The notes beneath the pieces were generated by a model that was not told where the DNA came from, searched no databases, and was given only the letters and a program-made list of their open reading frames with translations. The position numbers and the translations under genes were made by a program. This document shows positions 1-8,881 of a DNA stretch of 64,000 nucleotides, piece after piece. Numbering within the stretch: the stretch's first letter is position 1; each line of letters starts with the position of its first letter. The stretch is from Rhizobium aethiopicum (lineage in GTDB: Bacteria > Pseudomonadota > Alphaproteobacteria > Rhizobiales > Rhizobiaceae): the NCBI RefSeq assembly GCF_900094625.1, contig NZ_FMAJ01000004.1, positions 372,001 to 436,000 on the forward strand, read 5' to 3'.

Positions 1-672
1 CGTCTCGATATGGCGCGACAGCGGATCGTCGGTTTCGTCGCAATGCATGTCAACCGGCAGGCCGCGGTCGGCGGCGATGCGGCAGAGCGCCTCGACCGAG
101 GCCGTACCTTCGCCCATCGTCCGCTCGAAATGCGGAATGCCGCCGACGATATCGACGCCCATGTCGAGCGCCCGGCTGAGCGCATCGATGGCGCCCGGCG
201 AGCGGTAATAGCCGTCCTGGGGGAAGGCGACCAGTTGCAGATCGATATAGGGCGCCACCCTTTCGCGGACCTCGATCATCGCCTCGACCGTCACCAGCCT
301 GGGGTCGCTGGTATCGACATGGCTGCGGATGAAGAGCAGGCCTTGGGTCACCGCCAGATCGCAATAGCGCAGCGCGCGATCGACCAGCTCTTCCCTGGTC
401 ACGATCGGACGCAGCTCGCCCCAGAGCGCGATGCCTTCGAGCAGGGTGCCGGAGACGTTCATGCGCGGCAGGCCGAGCGACAGGGTGGCGTCCATATGAA
501 AATGCGGATCGACGAAAGGCGGGCTGACCAGCCTTCCGGTTGCGTCGATTTCTTCGCCCGCCTGCGCCAGGAGATTGCGCTCGACGGCGATGATCCTGCC
601 GCCCTCGATGCCGATATCGATGCCGGTGCGGCCATCGGGGAGATTTGCGTTTCTGACGATCAGATCGAACAT
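1..672 (-). CDS. Cytosine deaminase-like amidohydrolase (CodA type), 3' end outside window
   Basis: The reading frame starts at an ATG whose first base is 672 and stays open to the window edge, giving 224 N-terminal residues; the rest lies outside. It is a metal-dependent amidohydrolase of the cytosine deaminase/CodA family. The HxH metal ligands are His57 and His59 (VDPHFHMDA), and a later His210-x-x-Glu213 (MHCDETDD) matches the third metal ligand and catalytic Glu spacing of E. coli CodA (His214/Glu217). It lies 26 nt behind the second permease gene of the BMP-type importer and is probably the last gene of that operon. I infer hydrolytic deamination or ring opening of the imported heterocycle. 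Exact substrate unknown. Confidence 0.85.
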   Translation of the reverse strand, partial: MFDLIVRNANLPDGRTGIDIGIEGGRIIAVERNLLAQAGEEIDATGRLVSPPFVDPHFHMDATLSLGLPRMNVSGTLLEGIALWGELRPIVTREELVDRALRYCDLAVTQGLLFIRSHVDTSDPRLVTVEAMIEVRERVAPYIDLQLVAFPQDGYYRSPGAIDALSRALDMGVDIVGGIPHFERTMGEGTASVEALCRIAADRGLPVDMHCDETDDPLSRHIET

Positions 673-698
673 CGGAGCCTCGTTGGATGTGGACGGTC

Positions 699-1640
699 TC
701 AGCGCTCGCCACGGCGATAGGGCTGCATCAGCGCCTGCGGGACGCGGGCGCGGCGGGCCATGACGGCAAGCGCGGCAATGGAGAGGATATAGGGCGTCAT
801 CAGGAAGAGCTGATAGGGCACCAGCCCGCTCAGCACCGTTTGCAGCCGAAGCTGAAAGGCGTCGAAGAAGGCGAAGAGCAGGGCGCCGAAAAGCGCGCGG
901 CCAGGGCGCCAGGATGCGAACACGACGAGCGCGATGCAGATCCATCCGCGCCCCTGCACCATGGTCGGAAAGAAGCTGTTGAAGGCCGACAAGGTCAGGA
1001 AGGCGCCGCCCATTCCCATCAGCGCGCTGCCGATAATGACCGCGCCGTAACGCACCTTCATCGGATTGACGCCCTGGGCTTCCGCCGCATGCGGGTTCTC
1101 GCCGGTCATGCGGATCGCAAGCCCCACGGGCGTGCGGAAGATGATGTAGGCCATCAAGAGCGCGATCAGGATCGCAAGATAAGTCGGCGCGGTCTGCGTG
1201 AAGAAGGCAGGTCCTATGAAAGGCAGCGTCGAGAGGCCGGGAATGGCGATCGGCTGGAACGGCACGATAGTGGGAGGCGTATTGGCAAGCGGCACGATCA
1301 GCCGGAAGACGTAATAGCTGAAACTCGACGCAAAGAGCGTGACGCCGAGACCGGAGACATGCTGGGAAAGGCCGAGCGTCACCGTCAGCCCCGCATGCAG
1401 CAGGCCGAAGACGCCGCCGGCGATCGCAGCAATCAGCAGGCCGGTCCAGAGATCGGCGCCGTGATAGACGGAAAGCCAGCCGATCATCGCTCCAAAGGTC
1501 ATGATGCCTTCGATGCCGAGATTGAGCACACCCGCCCGTTCGCACAGCAAGGCGCCGAGCGTGCCGAAGATCAGCGGGGTGGCGATCCGCAGGATTGCGG
1601 CCCAAAGGCCGGCGGAGGCGATGATATCGAACAGCTGCAT
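699..1640 (-). CDS. ABC transporter permease, BMP-type nucleoside importer (YufQ/NupQ-like)
   Basis: A 313-residue hydrophobic inner-membrane protein of the branched-chain/ribose-type permease family that partners BMP (PnrA-type) binding proteins. The segment ERAGVLNLGIEGIMTFGA near residues 30-50 is the family hallmark. Start chosen at ATG 1640 (MQLFDIIASAGLW), whose A overlaps the last base of the upstream TAA stop, so the two permeases are translationally coupled. A longer open frame upstream of this ATG only shadows the neighbouring permease. It forms the heterodimeric channel with the product of 1640-2689. Specificity, nucleoside versus another N-heterocycle, is inferred from the adjacent amidohydrolases. 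Confidence 0.88.
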   Translation of the reverse strand: MQLFDIIASAGLWAAILRIATPLIFGTLGALLCERAGVLNLGIEGIMTFGAMIGWLSVYHGADLWTGLLIAAIAGGVFGLLHAGLTVTLGLSQHVSGLGVTLFASSFSYYVFRLIVPLANTPPTIVPFQPIAIPGLSTLPFIGPAFFTQTAPTYLAILIALLMAYIIFRTPVGLAIRMTGENPHAAEAQGVNPMKVRYGAVIIGSALMGMGGAFLTLSAFNSFFPTMVQGRGWICIALVVFASWRPGRALFGALLFAFFDAFQLRLQTVLSGLVPYQLFLMTPYILSIAALAVMARRARVPQALMQPYRRGER

Positions 1641-2689
1641 TATCGCCTTATCCTGTACTGGGTGAAGAACAACGCGATCAGCATCGTCAGCAGCGACAGC
1701 GCCACCGTAACATCGGCGATATAGGTCGGTATGCCAAGGCCACGGCTCATGCCGTCGGCGCCCACGAACATGGTGGCCGTAAAAATAGCGGCGAAGACGA
1801 CGCCAAGCGGATTGAGGTTGGCGAGCATGGCGACAACGATGCCGGCATAGCCGAAACCGGGCGACAGATCGGTCGTCACGTAACCCTTGACGCCCATCAC
1901 CTCGATCGCTCCCGCAAGCCCCGCAAGCCCGCCCGAGAGACAGGCGACCTTCACCAGCGTTCTGCCGAGCGGCACGCCTGCAAAGACCGCGCCGGCGGGA
2001 TTGAGGCCCGCGGCGCGGGATTGCATGCCGAATACGGTGCGGGACTGGACGAAGTGGACGACGACGGCAAGAGCGATCGCGATCACAAAGCCGATATGCA
2101 GGCGCGAGCGCGCGATCAGCTTCGGCAGCATTGCGTGATCGCTGACGGACTGCGACTGCGGCCAGCCGAAGGCGAGCGGATCCTTGAGAACGCCGTCGAT
2201 CAGCATCGAGACGAAAAGCACGGCGATGAAGTTCAGGAGCAGGCTGGTGACGACCTCGTCGACCGAAAAACGCAGCCTGAGCCAAAGGGGGAGCAGGATC
2301 AGCACCATGCCGGCAACGGCGCCGATCAGGAGCAGGAGCGGGATGAGGATGGGCGCGGGAAGATTGCCCAGCAGCTTCGAACTGGCCGCCGCAACGGCGA
2401 TAGCGCCGAGATAAAACTGGCCCTCGGCACCGATATTCCAGAGCCGCGCCCGGAAGGCGACGGCAGCGGCAAGCCCGGTCAGCATGAGCGGCGTTGCCCG
2501 CGTCAACGTTTCGGTTGCCGACAGCCGCGAGCCGAAGGCGCCGGTCAGGATGCGCCAATAGGCATCGAGAACCGGCGCGCCGGCGATGGAGATCAAGATG
2601 CCGGCCAACGCCAGCGCCGCGATGACGGCGACGACAGGCGTGAGTATCAGCAGGGAAAGCGGGCGGTGTTCGCGGCGCTCAAATCGCAT
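1640..2689 (-). CDS. ABC transporter permease, BMP-type nucleoside importer (YufP/NupP-like)
   Basis: A 349-residue inner-membrane permease and first subunit of the channel pair. It has several strongly hydrophobic helices, including one at residues 15-40, and the conserved RARLWNIGAEGQFYLGAI segment near residue 82 that mirrors the NLGIEG motif of its partner. Its start at 2689 overlaps the 3' end of the ATPase gene by 11 nt and its TAA stop shares one base with the next ATG, a tight operon arrangement. It is recognised as the YufP-type permease used with PnrA/BMP-family binding proteins. The transported substrate cannot be read from the sequence. Confidence 0.88.
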   Translation of the reverse strand: MRFERREHRPLSLLILTPVVAVIAALALAGILISIAGAPVLDAYWRILTGAFGSRLSATETLTRATPLMLTGLAAAVAFRARLWNIGAEGQFYLGAIAVAAASSKLLGNLPAPILIPLLLLIGAVAGMVLILLPLWLRLRFSVDEVVTSLLLNFIAVLFVSMLIDGVLKDPLAFGWPQSQSVSDHAMLPKLIARSRLHIGFVIAIALAVVVHFVQSRTVFGMQSRAAGLNPAGAVFAGVPLGRTLVKVACLSGGLAGLAGAIEVMGVKGYVTTDLSPGFGYAGIVVAMLANLNPLGVVFAAIFTATMFVGADGMSRGLGIPTYIADVTVALSLLTMLIALFFTQYRIRR

Positions 2690-4211
2690 GGCCGGCCCCC
2701 GGGGTTTCCTGCCATTCGCCGGCCATCATCAGCCCCAGCCCGCGGGCATCGGCGGCTTCGGCATCGACTGGCGGCGACAGGCGGCCGCCGACGATCGCCT
2801 GGATACGGTCTGCAAGCGCGATCACCTCGTCGAGGTCCTCCGAGATCAGCAGCACGGCGGTTCCCTGCCGTCGGGCTTCGAGGAGGCGTGCGTGCACGGC
2901 GGCGACGGCACCTTCGTCGAGACCACGGGCTGGCTGCGCGGCAATCAGGATGCGCGGGCGCCGACAGAGGCTGCGTCCGAGGATGAGCTTTTGCATATTG
3001 CCGCCGGAAAGCAGCCGGGTGCGGATGGCCGGACCGCCACCGCGAACGTCGAACCCGTCGATGACCTCCCTGGCGAAGCCCATGCCGGCCTTGCGGTTGA
3101 CGAGACCCCGGCGCGAAAAGGCCGGCGAAGCAATGCGCTCCAGCACGGCGTTTTCCCAGATCGCCATTTCTCCGATCACGCCTTCATGGTTGCGGTCCTC
3201 GGGAATACGGCCGATACCGGCTTCGACGACATCGGCGACGCCGAGATTACCGATTGCCTCCCCGAACAGCTTGAGATCGCCGCCGCTGCGCGCCAACGTG
3301 CCGGAAAGAAGATGCGCCAATGCCGCCTGGCCATTGCCGGAAACGCCGATGATGCCGAGGATTTCTCCTTGATGCAGCCGGAAGCTCACCGATTTCAGCC
3401 GATCGACGCCGCCGGTGCGCACCGTCACGCCGTCCGCTTCGAGGGCAACGGCCCCCGGACTCGACGGCTCGCGCACGGGCCGTGTCACGCGCCGCCCGAC
3501 CATCAGTTCGGCGAGCTCCGCCTTGCTGGTTTCCGACGCCCTGCGTTCGGCGACCATCTTGCCCCCACGCAACACCACGATGCGGTCGGCCGCCGCCATC
3601 ACCTCGTCGAGCTTGTGCGAGATGAAGATCAGCGACAGGCCCTGGCGGGCCATTTCCTTCAGCGTCGTGAACAGCCGCTCGGCCTCGATATTGGTCAACA
3701 CCGCCGTCGGCTCGTCCAGGATCAGGATGCGGGCGTCGTTGTAGAGCGCCTTGAGGATCTCCACCCGTTGCTGCTCGCCGACCGAGAGGTCGCCAAGGCG
3801 GGCATCAGGATCGACCGTGAGGCCGAAGCGCTCGGAAATTGCCAAGAGCTTCTTGCGCGCCTCGGATGTTGCCGAGCGCCAGGACCACAGTCCCTCCGTC
3901 CCTGTCATGACATTTTCAAGCACCGTCAGATTGGGGGCGAGCGAGAAATGCTGGTGTACCATGCCGACGCCGGCGCGGATTGCCGCGCGCGGCTTTCCCT
4001 GCGGCACTTCCGCGCCCTCGATCAGAATTCGGCCGGCATCCGGCATGTAGTGGCCGAAAAGGATGCTCATCAGCGTGGTCTTGCCGGCACCGTTCTCGCC
4101 GAGCAGGGCCACGATCTCGCCCTTGGCGAGGGTCATGGAAATATCGTCATTGGCGAGATTGGCGCCGAAGCGTTTGCTGACGCCGACAATTTCCAGAACA
4201 GGCCCGGTCAT
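2679..4211 (-). CDS. ABC transporter ATP-binding protein with two nucleotide-binding domains (YufO/NupO-like)
   Basis: A 510-residue duplicated ATPase of the RbsA/YufO type that powers the adjacent permeases. Domain 1 has Walker A GENGAGKTT (residues 38-46), signature LSVGEQQ (about 142-148) and Walker B LILDEPT (about 163-169). Domain 2 has a degenerate Walker A (GVSGNGQAA, about 289-297), signature LLSGGNMQ and a Walker B in which the usual ILDEP is replaced by LIAAQPARGLD, as is normal for the second half of this family. Start placed at ATG 4211 (MTGPVLEIVG) because it overlaps the amidase stop as ATGA; longer in-frame upstream starts would run deep into the amidase gene. Confidence 0.9.
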   Translation of the reverse strand: MTGPVLEIVGVSKRFGANLANDDISMTLAKGEIVALLGENGAGKTTLMSILFGHYMPDAGRILIEGAEVPQGKPRAAIRAGVGMVHQHFSLAPNLTVLENVMTGTEGLWSWRSATSEARKKLLAISERFGLTVDPDARLGDLSVGEQQRVEILKALYNDARILILDEPTAVLTNIEAERLFTTLKEMARQGLSLIFISHKLDEVMAAADRIVVLRGGKMVAERRASETSKAELAELMVGRRVTRPVREPSSPGAVALEADGVTVRTGGVDRLKSVSFRLHQGEILGIIGVSGNGQAALAHLLSGTLARSGGDLKLFGEAIGNLGVADVVEAGIGRIPEDRNHEGVIGEMAIWENAVLERIASPAFSRRGLVNRKAGMGFAREVIDGFDVRGGGPAIRTRLLSGGNMQKLILGRSLCRRPRILIAAQPARGLDEGAVAAVHARLLEARRQGTAVLLISEDLDEVIALADRIQAIVGGRLSPPVDAEAADARGLGLMMAGEWQETPGAGHAI

Positions 4212-5617
4212 GACGGCAATCCTGCCACCGGAAACCGGTGCTGCCATCGCCCCTCGGCCTCCAGGCGTGCGGCAAGCGACAGGAGTTGCTGCTCGTGGCC
4301 CGTCGGCGCCATGAGCTGCACCGGCAGCGGCATGGCCTGTTGATCCTGTCCGAAAGGGAGCGTCAAAGCTGGGAAACCCGAAATATTGGCGAGGCAGGCA
4401 AGCGGCGCAAATGCCGTCATTCGTTCGAGATGCAGATCCGTGTCGGCATGATCGGACGGAAAGGAGCCGATCGCAAGGGGCGCAGAGGCAAGCATCGGCA
4501 ACAGGATGCAATCGACCCTGTCAAACAGCGCCCAGAGACGATGGCTCACCAGGACGGCATCGTTCAGCGTGTTCCAGAGCATGGTGGCCGAAAGTGCCCG
4601 GCCGCGTGCCGCGAAGGCCTGTGTCAGAGGCTCGGCCCTGCTCTCATCGAGAGCCGCCGCCTTGATGAGTGCTGCGAGATTGACGGAGACGATATCGGCA
4701 AAGGCGCGGCCGCTGGCGCCGACGCTCCATTCGAACTCGGCCCAGGCGAGCGGAACGATCTCGTGCCCGCCGCTTTCGAGCGCACGCGCTGCATCCTCGA
4801 CCGCCGCGAGCCGATCCCCTTCGGTCGGGTGAGCCGGCCCGGTATCGGTGAGCAGACCAATCCGCAAACAGCCTTTATCGGTATCGACAGGGGAGGGGTC
4901 CGCAACAGGGCCCCGCGCGTGACCGCTCAACCGGTCGAAAATCAGCGCCGTATCCCGTACTGAGCGGCAGACCGCCAGTTCGCTCGCAATGCCGGCGAGA
5001 TGGTTGCCGAAGGATGGCCCGCCTGGCATGGCGCCGCGCGTGGGCTTCAATCCGACAAGGCCGCAACAAGCGGCCGGCACACGGATCGAACCGCCGGCGT
5101 CGGTCGCATGGGCAATCGCGACCATCCCGGCCGCGACCGCTGCCGCCGCGCCGCCGGAGGAGCCGCCCGCAGTGCGGTCCGGATCGAGGGGATTGCGGCA
5201 GACTGGCCCGATCGCCGGTTCGCTGGCGAGCGAAAGCCCGAATTCCGGGCTCGTCGTCAGGCCGAACAGGCAGAAGCCGGCGTCGCGAAAGCGGGAAGCG
5301 AGATCGGAATCGGCTTCGCCGCCCTTTCTTTCGAAGAGGCGGGAACCGGCCGTGACCGGCAGTCCGCGAAACGGGCCGCCAAGATCCTTCGCCAGGGTCG
5401 GCACGCCGGCGAAGGGCCGGGCCGCAAACTCGCCGGGCGCCTCCTGCCGCTCCCGGTCGCACACATGCGCTGCTGCGAGGCCCATGGCGGCATCGAGATA
5501 GGCGATCGCGCCAAGCGGCCCATGCCGTGCAGCTCTTTCGAGAGAGGTCTGCATCGCTTCTGCAGCGCTCAGACTGCCAAGCCTGATCGCTGCCGCCAGA
5601 TCCGTCGCGTCGCTCAT
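4208..5617 (-). CDS. Amidase, amidase-signature family
   Basis: A 469-residue amidase-signature hydrolase. The Ser-cisSer-Lys triad is visible: Lys77 (TLAKDLGG), Ser153 in GGSSGG (151-156) and nucleophile Ser177 in DAGGSIRVPA; the 24-residue gap between the two serines matches the family. The start at ATG 5617 (MSDATDLAAAI) lies 8 nt after the binding-protein stop. The product is cytoplasmic, with no signal peptide. Sitting inside an importer operon next to a CodA-like enzyme, it probably cleaves an amide bond of the imported compound or of its ring-opened product. Substrates of this family are too diverse to predict from sequence. Confidence 0.9.
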   Translation of the reverse strand: MSDATDLAAAIRLGSLSAAEAMQTSLERAARHGPLGAIAYLDAAMGLAAAHVCDRERQEAPGEFAARPFAGVPTLAKDLGGPFRGLPVTAGSRLFERKGGEADSDLASRFRDAGFCLFGLTTSPEFGLSLASEPAIGPVCRNPLDPDRTAGGSSGGAAAAVAAGMVAIAHATDAGGSIRVPAACCGLVGLKPTRGAMPGGPSFGNHLAGIASELAVCRSVRDTALIFDRLSGHARGPVADPSPVDTDKGCLRIGLLTDTGPAHPTEGDRLAAVEDAARALESGGHEIVPLAWAEFEWSVGASGRAFADIVSVNLAALIKAAALDESRAEPLTQAFAARGRALSATMLWNTLNDAVLVSHRLWALFDRVDCILLPMLASAPLAIGSFPSDHADTDLHLERMTAFAPLACLANISGFPALTLPFGQDQQAMPLPVQLMAPTGHEQQLLSLAARLEAEGRWQHRFPVAGLPS

Positions 5618-5625
5618 GCGCCGAA

Positions 5626-6612
5626 CTACTTCGGCTCGTCCATCATCTTCGGAACTTCGAAGGTGCCGGCCTTGATCTCCGCACGCTTGGCTTCCATCGC
5701 CGCTTCCGCCTCGGCGGGCGCGACGCCCTTGACGAAGACGATGTCGCTGCCGCCTTCCTTCATCAGGCCGTAAGACGTGTAGTTCCGGCCGACCGGTTTT
5801 CCAGCGGCGACATCCGCGATCGCAGCGTCGAGGATCGGGCGGAAATACCACATGGCGTTGGCGAAGACCGTATCGGGATAACGCGGCGTGTAATCGATCA
5901 GCGAGCCGATCGATTTGATGCCGCGTTCCTTGGCGGCGTCAGCCGTACCGATGCGCTCGCCGAACAGGATATCGGCGCCGGCATCGATCTGGGCAAGACC
6001 GGCTTCGCGGGCCTTCGGTGGGTCGAAGAAGGTGCCGATGAACGAAACGAGGTGCTTCGCATCGGGGTTGACTGCCTTGACGCCCGCGGCGAAGGCATTG
6101 ATCAGCATATTGACCTCGGGGATCGGAATGGCCCCGACCGAACCGACGACGTTCGACTTGGTCATTTTGCCGGCGAGCATGCCGGCCAGGTAGGCGCCGT
6201 CGTGGTTCCAGGTGCCGAAAACACCGAAATTGTCGCCGGCTTGCTCGCCGCTCGAACCCAGCACGAACGCCGTATCCGGATAGTCGGCCGCCACCTGCCG
6301 GGCCTCCTTTTCGACGGCATAGGCCTCGCCGATGATCAGCTTGTTGCCCTGTTCGGCATATTCGCGCATCGCGCGGGGATAATCGGTGCCGGAGACGCCT
6401 TCGGAGAAGACATATTCAATGACGCCGTCCTTGGCCGCGTCCTGAAGTGCTTTGTGCAGACAGGAGTTCCAGGCATTTTCAACCGGTGAGGCATGAATGC
6501 CGGCAACTTTCAGGGGCGCAGCCGCCCTTACGAGCGGGGCGAAGCCGCTGACGCCAAGCGCAATGCCCGACGCGATCACTGCCCGGCGTGAAATCAGGAT
6601 GTCTTTGGTCAT
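5626..6612 (-). CDS. BMP family ABC transporter substrate-binding protein
   Basis: A 328-residue periplasmic binding protein of the BMP/PnrA (Med) family, members of which bind nucleosides or related compounds. The N-terminus has a Tat-like signal with twin arginines (ISRRAVIASGIALG, residues 6-19) and a cleavage region near LVRAAA. ATG 6612 is preferred over an upstream in-frame ATG at 6651 because a clear GGGGAG ribosome-binding site lies 5-10 nt before it, and the upstream ATG overlaps the predicted -10 element. First gene of a six-gene leftward operon (binding protein, amidase, ATPase, two permeases, amidohydrolase). Confidence 0.9.
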   Translation of the reverse strand: MTKDILISRRAVIASGIALGVSGFAPLVRAAAPLKVAGIHASPVENAWNSCLHKALQDAAKDGVIEYVFSEGVSGTDYPRAMREYAEQGNKLIIGEAYAVEKEARQVAADYPDTAFVLGSSGEQAGDNFGVFGTWNHDGAYLAGMLAGKMTKSNVVGSVGAIPIPEVNMLINAFAAGVKAVNPDAKHLVSFIGTFFDPPKAREAGLAQIDAGADILFGERIGTADAAKERGIKSIGSLIDYTPRYPDTVFANAMWYFRPILDAAIADVAAGKPVGRNYTSYGLMKEGGSDIVFVKGVAPAEAEAAMEAKRAEIKAGTFEVPKMMDEPK

Positions 6613-6846
6613 TGATTGCTCCCCTTTTTTACCATCTGGTTCAAAAATCATAGTAGCGCCTAAAAACGTGTCAAGCGGCGAATAGGCTTAAAAATCAGGC
6701 TGATCGGCCGCCGTAACCTGGCTGAAAGAACGAGAGACGACAGGCTGCGCGCCCGATGCCGCCGTGCTTTTCGGGCCGTATCTGCAGGGCTTGGCGCGAC
6801 GACTCCAGCAGGATATGCATAGAGCTATTGGGTTGGGGAAATTCAA
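6613..6846. other. Intergenic region between divergent importer operon and acyltransferase gene
   Basis: Apart from the promoter at 6647-6674 I see no gene or strong hairpin here. Open frames in the stretch have no recognisable product. Confidence 0.4.
6647..6674 (-). promoter_or_regulatory. Sigma70-type promoter of the BMP importer operon
   Basis: On the minus strand a perfect -35 TTGACA (6674-6669) is followed after 16 bp by TATGAT (6652-6647), one base from the consensus TATAAT. It lies 35 nt upstream of the binding-protein ATG, giving a short leader. No obvious operator is seen. Confidence 0.6.
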
Positions 6847-6984
6847 ATGGGTGAAGAAGAAGACGCCTCGCGGCGGACGACCGCGAGCCAGCCGTCGTCC
6901 TGGGCGATCTATGTGCGTACGCGGCTGGCGCGCACCGGTAGCACGCGTAGGATGAGCCCCAGCCGTTCCCTGGAGAAGATATGA
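6847..6984 (+). CDS. Possible small protein translationally coupled to acyltransferase
   Basis: A 45-codon ATG frame (MGEEEDASRRTTASQPSSW... ending SRSLEKI) whose TGA stop overlaps the acyltransferase ATG as ATGA. That is the same coupling geometry used between the next two genes. The peptide is basic and Ser/Arg-rich, without a membrane segment. No family is recognised and no strong ribosome-binding site is seen. It may be only a leader peptide or chance, so the call is tentative. Confidence 0.25.
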   Translation: MGEEEDASRRTTASQPSSWAIYVRTRLARTGSTRRMSPSRSLEKI

Positions 6985-7601
6985 CCGCGCTCATCCGTCG
7001 TCTTCTCGTGCTGTTCGTCCGTATCATGGTCGGCGCCCGAAGCGAGTGGCGGGGCTGCACCGCCGATCCGACCCGCCGCATCTATTTCGCCAATCACAAC
7101 AGCCATGTCGATACCGTCGCCGTTATGGCTGCCCTGCCGTGGCCGGTCCGGCGGCTGACTCATCCGGTTGCGGCGCGCGACTATTGGGGAACGAGCGCCT
7201 TACGCCGTTTCATCGCCGAAAAAGGCCTGCGCGCGGTTCTGATAGACCGCAAGCCTCTGCCCGACAGTAATCCGCTGGAGCCGGTCGAACGCCTGCTCGA
7301 GGAGGGACGCTCGGTCTTGATCTTCCCGGAAGGGACAAGAAGCGCCAGCGATGAGATCGCTCCATTCCGCAGCGGAATCTATCGTCTTGCCTGCCGTTTT
7401 CCCGATGTCGACCTCGTGCCGATTCATCTCGACAATCTTCAGCGCATCCTGCCGAAGGGAAGCTGGCTCATCGTGCCGATCACCTGCACGGCGCGCTTCG
7501 GCAAGCCGCTGCGCGTCGAACCAGGCGAAGGAAAGGACGCATTTCTGGCCCGCGCCCGTGCAGCAGTCATTGAGTTAGCGGACGGAAAGCACATCGCATG
7601 A
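6981..7601 (+). CDS. Lysophospholipid acyltransferase (PlsC family)
   Basis: A 206-residue 1-acyl-sn-glycerol-3-phosphate acyltransferase-family enzyme, acylating lysophosphatidate or a related lysolipid at the inner membrane. The catalytic HX4D motif is NHNSHVDT (His and Asp in H-N-S-H-V-D, residues about 35-40) and the glycerolipid-binding motif FPEGTRS lies near residue 115. It is shorter than many PlsC proteins and lacks a clear N-terminal membrane anchor. Its stop overlaps the start of the CDP-diacylglycerol synthase gene, so the two enzymes of consecutive phospholipid steps are co-translated. This is probably a second, accessory copy, because core plsC/cdsA genes are usually found elsewhere. 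Confidence 0.85.
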   Translation: MTALIRRLLVLFVRIMVGARSEWRGCTADPTRRIYFANHNSHVDTVAVMAALPWPVRRLTHPVAARDYWGTSALRRFIAEKGLRAVLIDRKPLPDSNPLEPVERLLEEGRSVLIFPEGTRSASDEIAPFRSGIYRLACRFPDVDLVPIHLDNLQRILPKGSWLIVPITCTARFGKPLRVEPGEGKDAFLARARAAVIELADGKHIA

Positions 7602-8527
7602 CCAGCTTTTTCTCCATCGTGCTTGCCGCAATCCTCGGCCTGCTTGCGGTCGCCTCCGCCACCGGCTTCATCCTTCAGCGGCGCGCGACCGAGCCCGGAT
7701 CCGTTGCCACTGTGCATAACCTCAATGCCCGTATCCGCTCCTGGTGGATCATGGTTGCCGTCTTCGGCGGCGCGATCCTGCTCGGCGATACCGCGGTGGT
7801 CATCCTGTTCGCATTCCTGTCCTTCATGGCGCTTCGCGAATTCTGGACGCTGACGCCGTCGCAGCGCGGCGACCATCTGGCGCTTTTCCTGTCCTTCTTC
7901 GTCGTGCTCCCGGTGCAATATGTGCTGCTCGGCACGTTATGGTACGGCCTGTTTGCGATCTTCATCCCGGTTTATGCCTTCCTGATCCTGCCGGCGGTGG
8001 CGACCTTGACGGGCGACGTCAACGAATTCCTGGCGCGCACCGCCAGGGTGCAATGGGGATTGATGCTGACGGTTTATTCGATCAGCCATGCACCCGCACT
8101 GCTGATGCTGCAGACCGGCACGCCCTCGGCGCTGCTTCTCGTTTATCTCGTGATCGTGGTGCAGCTCAGCGACGTCTTCCAGTATGTCTGGGGCAAGCTT
8201 CTCGGAAAGCATCGTTTCTCCCCGAACATCAGCCCATCGAAAACGCTCGAAGGCCTTTTCGGCGGCGGCGCCTCGGCCATTCTTGTGGGAACGCTGCTCT
8301 ATCGCCTTACGCCGTTCTCGCCCCTGCAGGCGGCGGCCGTCAGCACGGTCATCGTCGTCGCGGGCTTCTTCGGCGGCTTCGTGCTCTCGGCCATCAAGCG
8401 TGACCTCAACGCCAAGGACTGGGGCTATGTGATCGAGGGCCATGGCGGCGTGCTCGATCGCCTGGACTCCATTACCTTCGCCGCCCCGCTGTTCTTCCAC
8501 ATCGTCCGCTACTGGTACACCGTCTGA
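7598..8527 (+). CDS. cdsA: Phosphatidate cytidylyltransferase (CDP-diacylglycerol synthase)
   Basis: A 309-residue polytopic membrane enzyme making CDP-diacylglycerol from phosphatidate and CTP. The C-terminal family signature is clear: AIKRDLNAKDWG followed by GHGGVLDRLDS (about residues 265-295). Six or more hydrophobic helices precede it. Start ATG 7598 overlaps the acyltransferase TGA as ATGA. Convergent with cbpM, 28 nt away. It is longer and more hydrophobic than the typical essential rhizobial CdsA, which fits an accessory paralogue, but that is inference. Confidence 0.9.
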   Translation: MTSFFSIVLAAILGLLAVASATGFILQRRATEPGSVATVHNLNARIRSWWIMVAVFGGAILLGDTAVVILFAFLSFMALREFWTLTPSQRGDHLALFLSFFVVLPVQYVLLGTLWYGLFAIFIPVYAFLILPAVATLTGDVNEFLARTARVQWGLMLTVYSISHAPALLMLQTGTPSALLLVYLVIVVQLSDVFQYVWGKLLGKHRFSPNISPSKTLEGLFGGGASAILVGTLLYRLTPFSPLQAAAVSTVIVVAGFFGGFVLSAIKRDLNAKDWGYVIEGHGGVLDRLDSITFAAPLFFHIVRYWYTV

Positions 8528-8555
8528 GGATATCCGATGCCATGCGGCCGGCCGT

Positions 8556-8879
8556 TCAAAACCGGTCTACGTCCTCAAGACTCTCGAGCAATCGCTGCTG
8601 AACGTCCCGCTCCTGTCTGCCGATCACCGTCAGCAACTTGCCCATCGATTCCCTGATGCCATGAAGCTGGTCCACCAGATCCATGACGACATCGACGCCG
8701 GCTTCGTTGACGCCCATGTTGCCCATGAGATCCAGGATGAGCCGGGCGCGGGCGACGTCGGCGTCACGAAACTGCCTTTGCCCGCTTGACCTCTCCGGGA
8801 TCAACCATCCCTGTTCGACCCAAAAATCGAGCTGGACCACATCGATTTTCAAGTAAAGACGGAACTCATGATCATTCAT
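8556..8879 (-). CDS. cbpM: Chaperone modulator CbpM (MerR-like)
   Basis: A 107-residue small protein directly behind the CbpA gene, starting 2 nt after its stop. The sequence MNDHEFRLYLKIDVVQLDFWVEQGWLIP resembles the MerR-like N-terminal fold of CbpM, which binds the J domain of CbpA and blocks its stimulation of DnaK. The C-terminal half is helical and probably coiled (LVDQLHGIRESMGKLLTVIG). ATG 8879 is chosen over 8930 because the latter would run into the CbpA gene. Cytoplasmic; its position in the cbpAM pair strongly supports the call. Confidence 0.8.
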   Translation of the reverse strand: MNDHEFRLYLKIDVVQLDFWVEQGWLIPERSSGQRQFRDADVARARLILDLMGNMGVNEAGVDVVMDLVDQLHGIRESMGKLLTVIGRQERDVQQRLLESLEDVDRF

Positions 8880-8881
8880 GA

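Noticed and set aside
10..720. Long plus-strand open frame of 236 codons
   Set aside because: Antisense shadow of the CodA-like gene, which shows its catalytic motifs on the minus strand.
2586..4343. 585-codon plus-strand open frame
   Set aside because: Antisense to the ABC ATPase gene; Arg/His/Gly-rich translation without any family resemblance.
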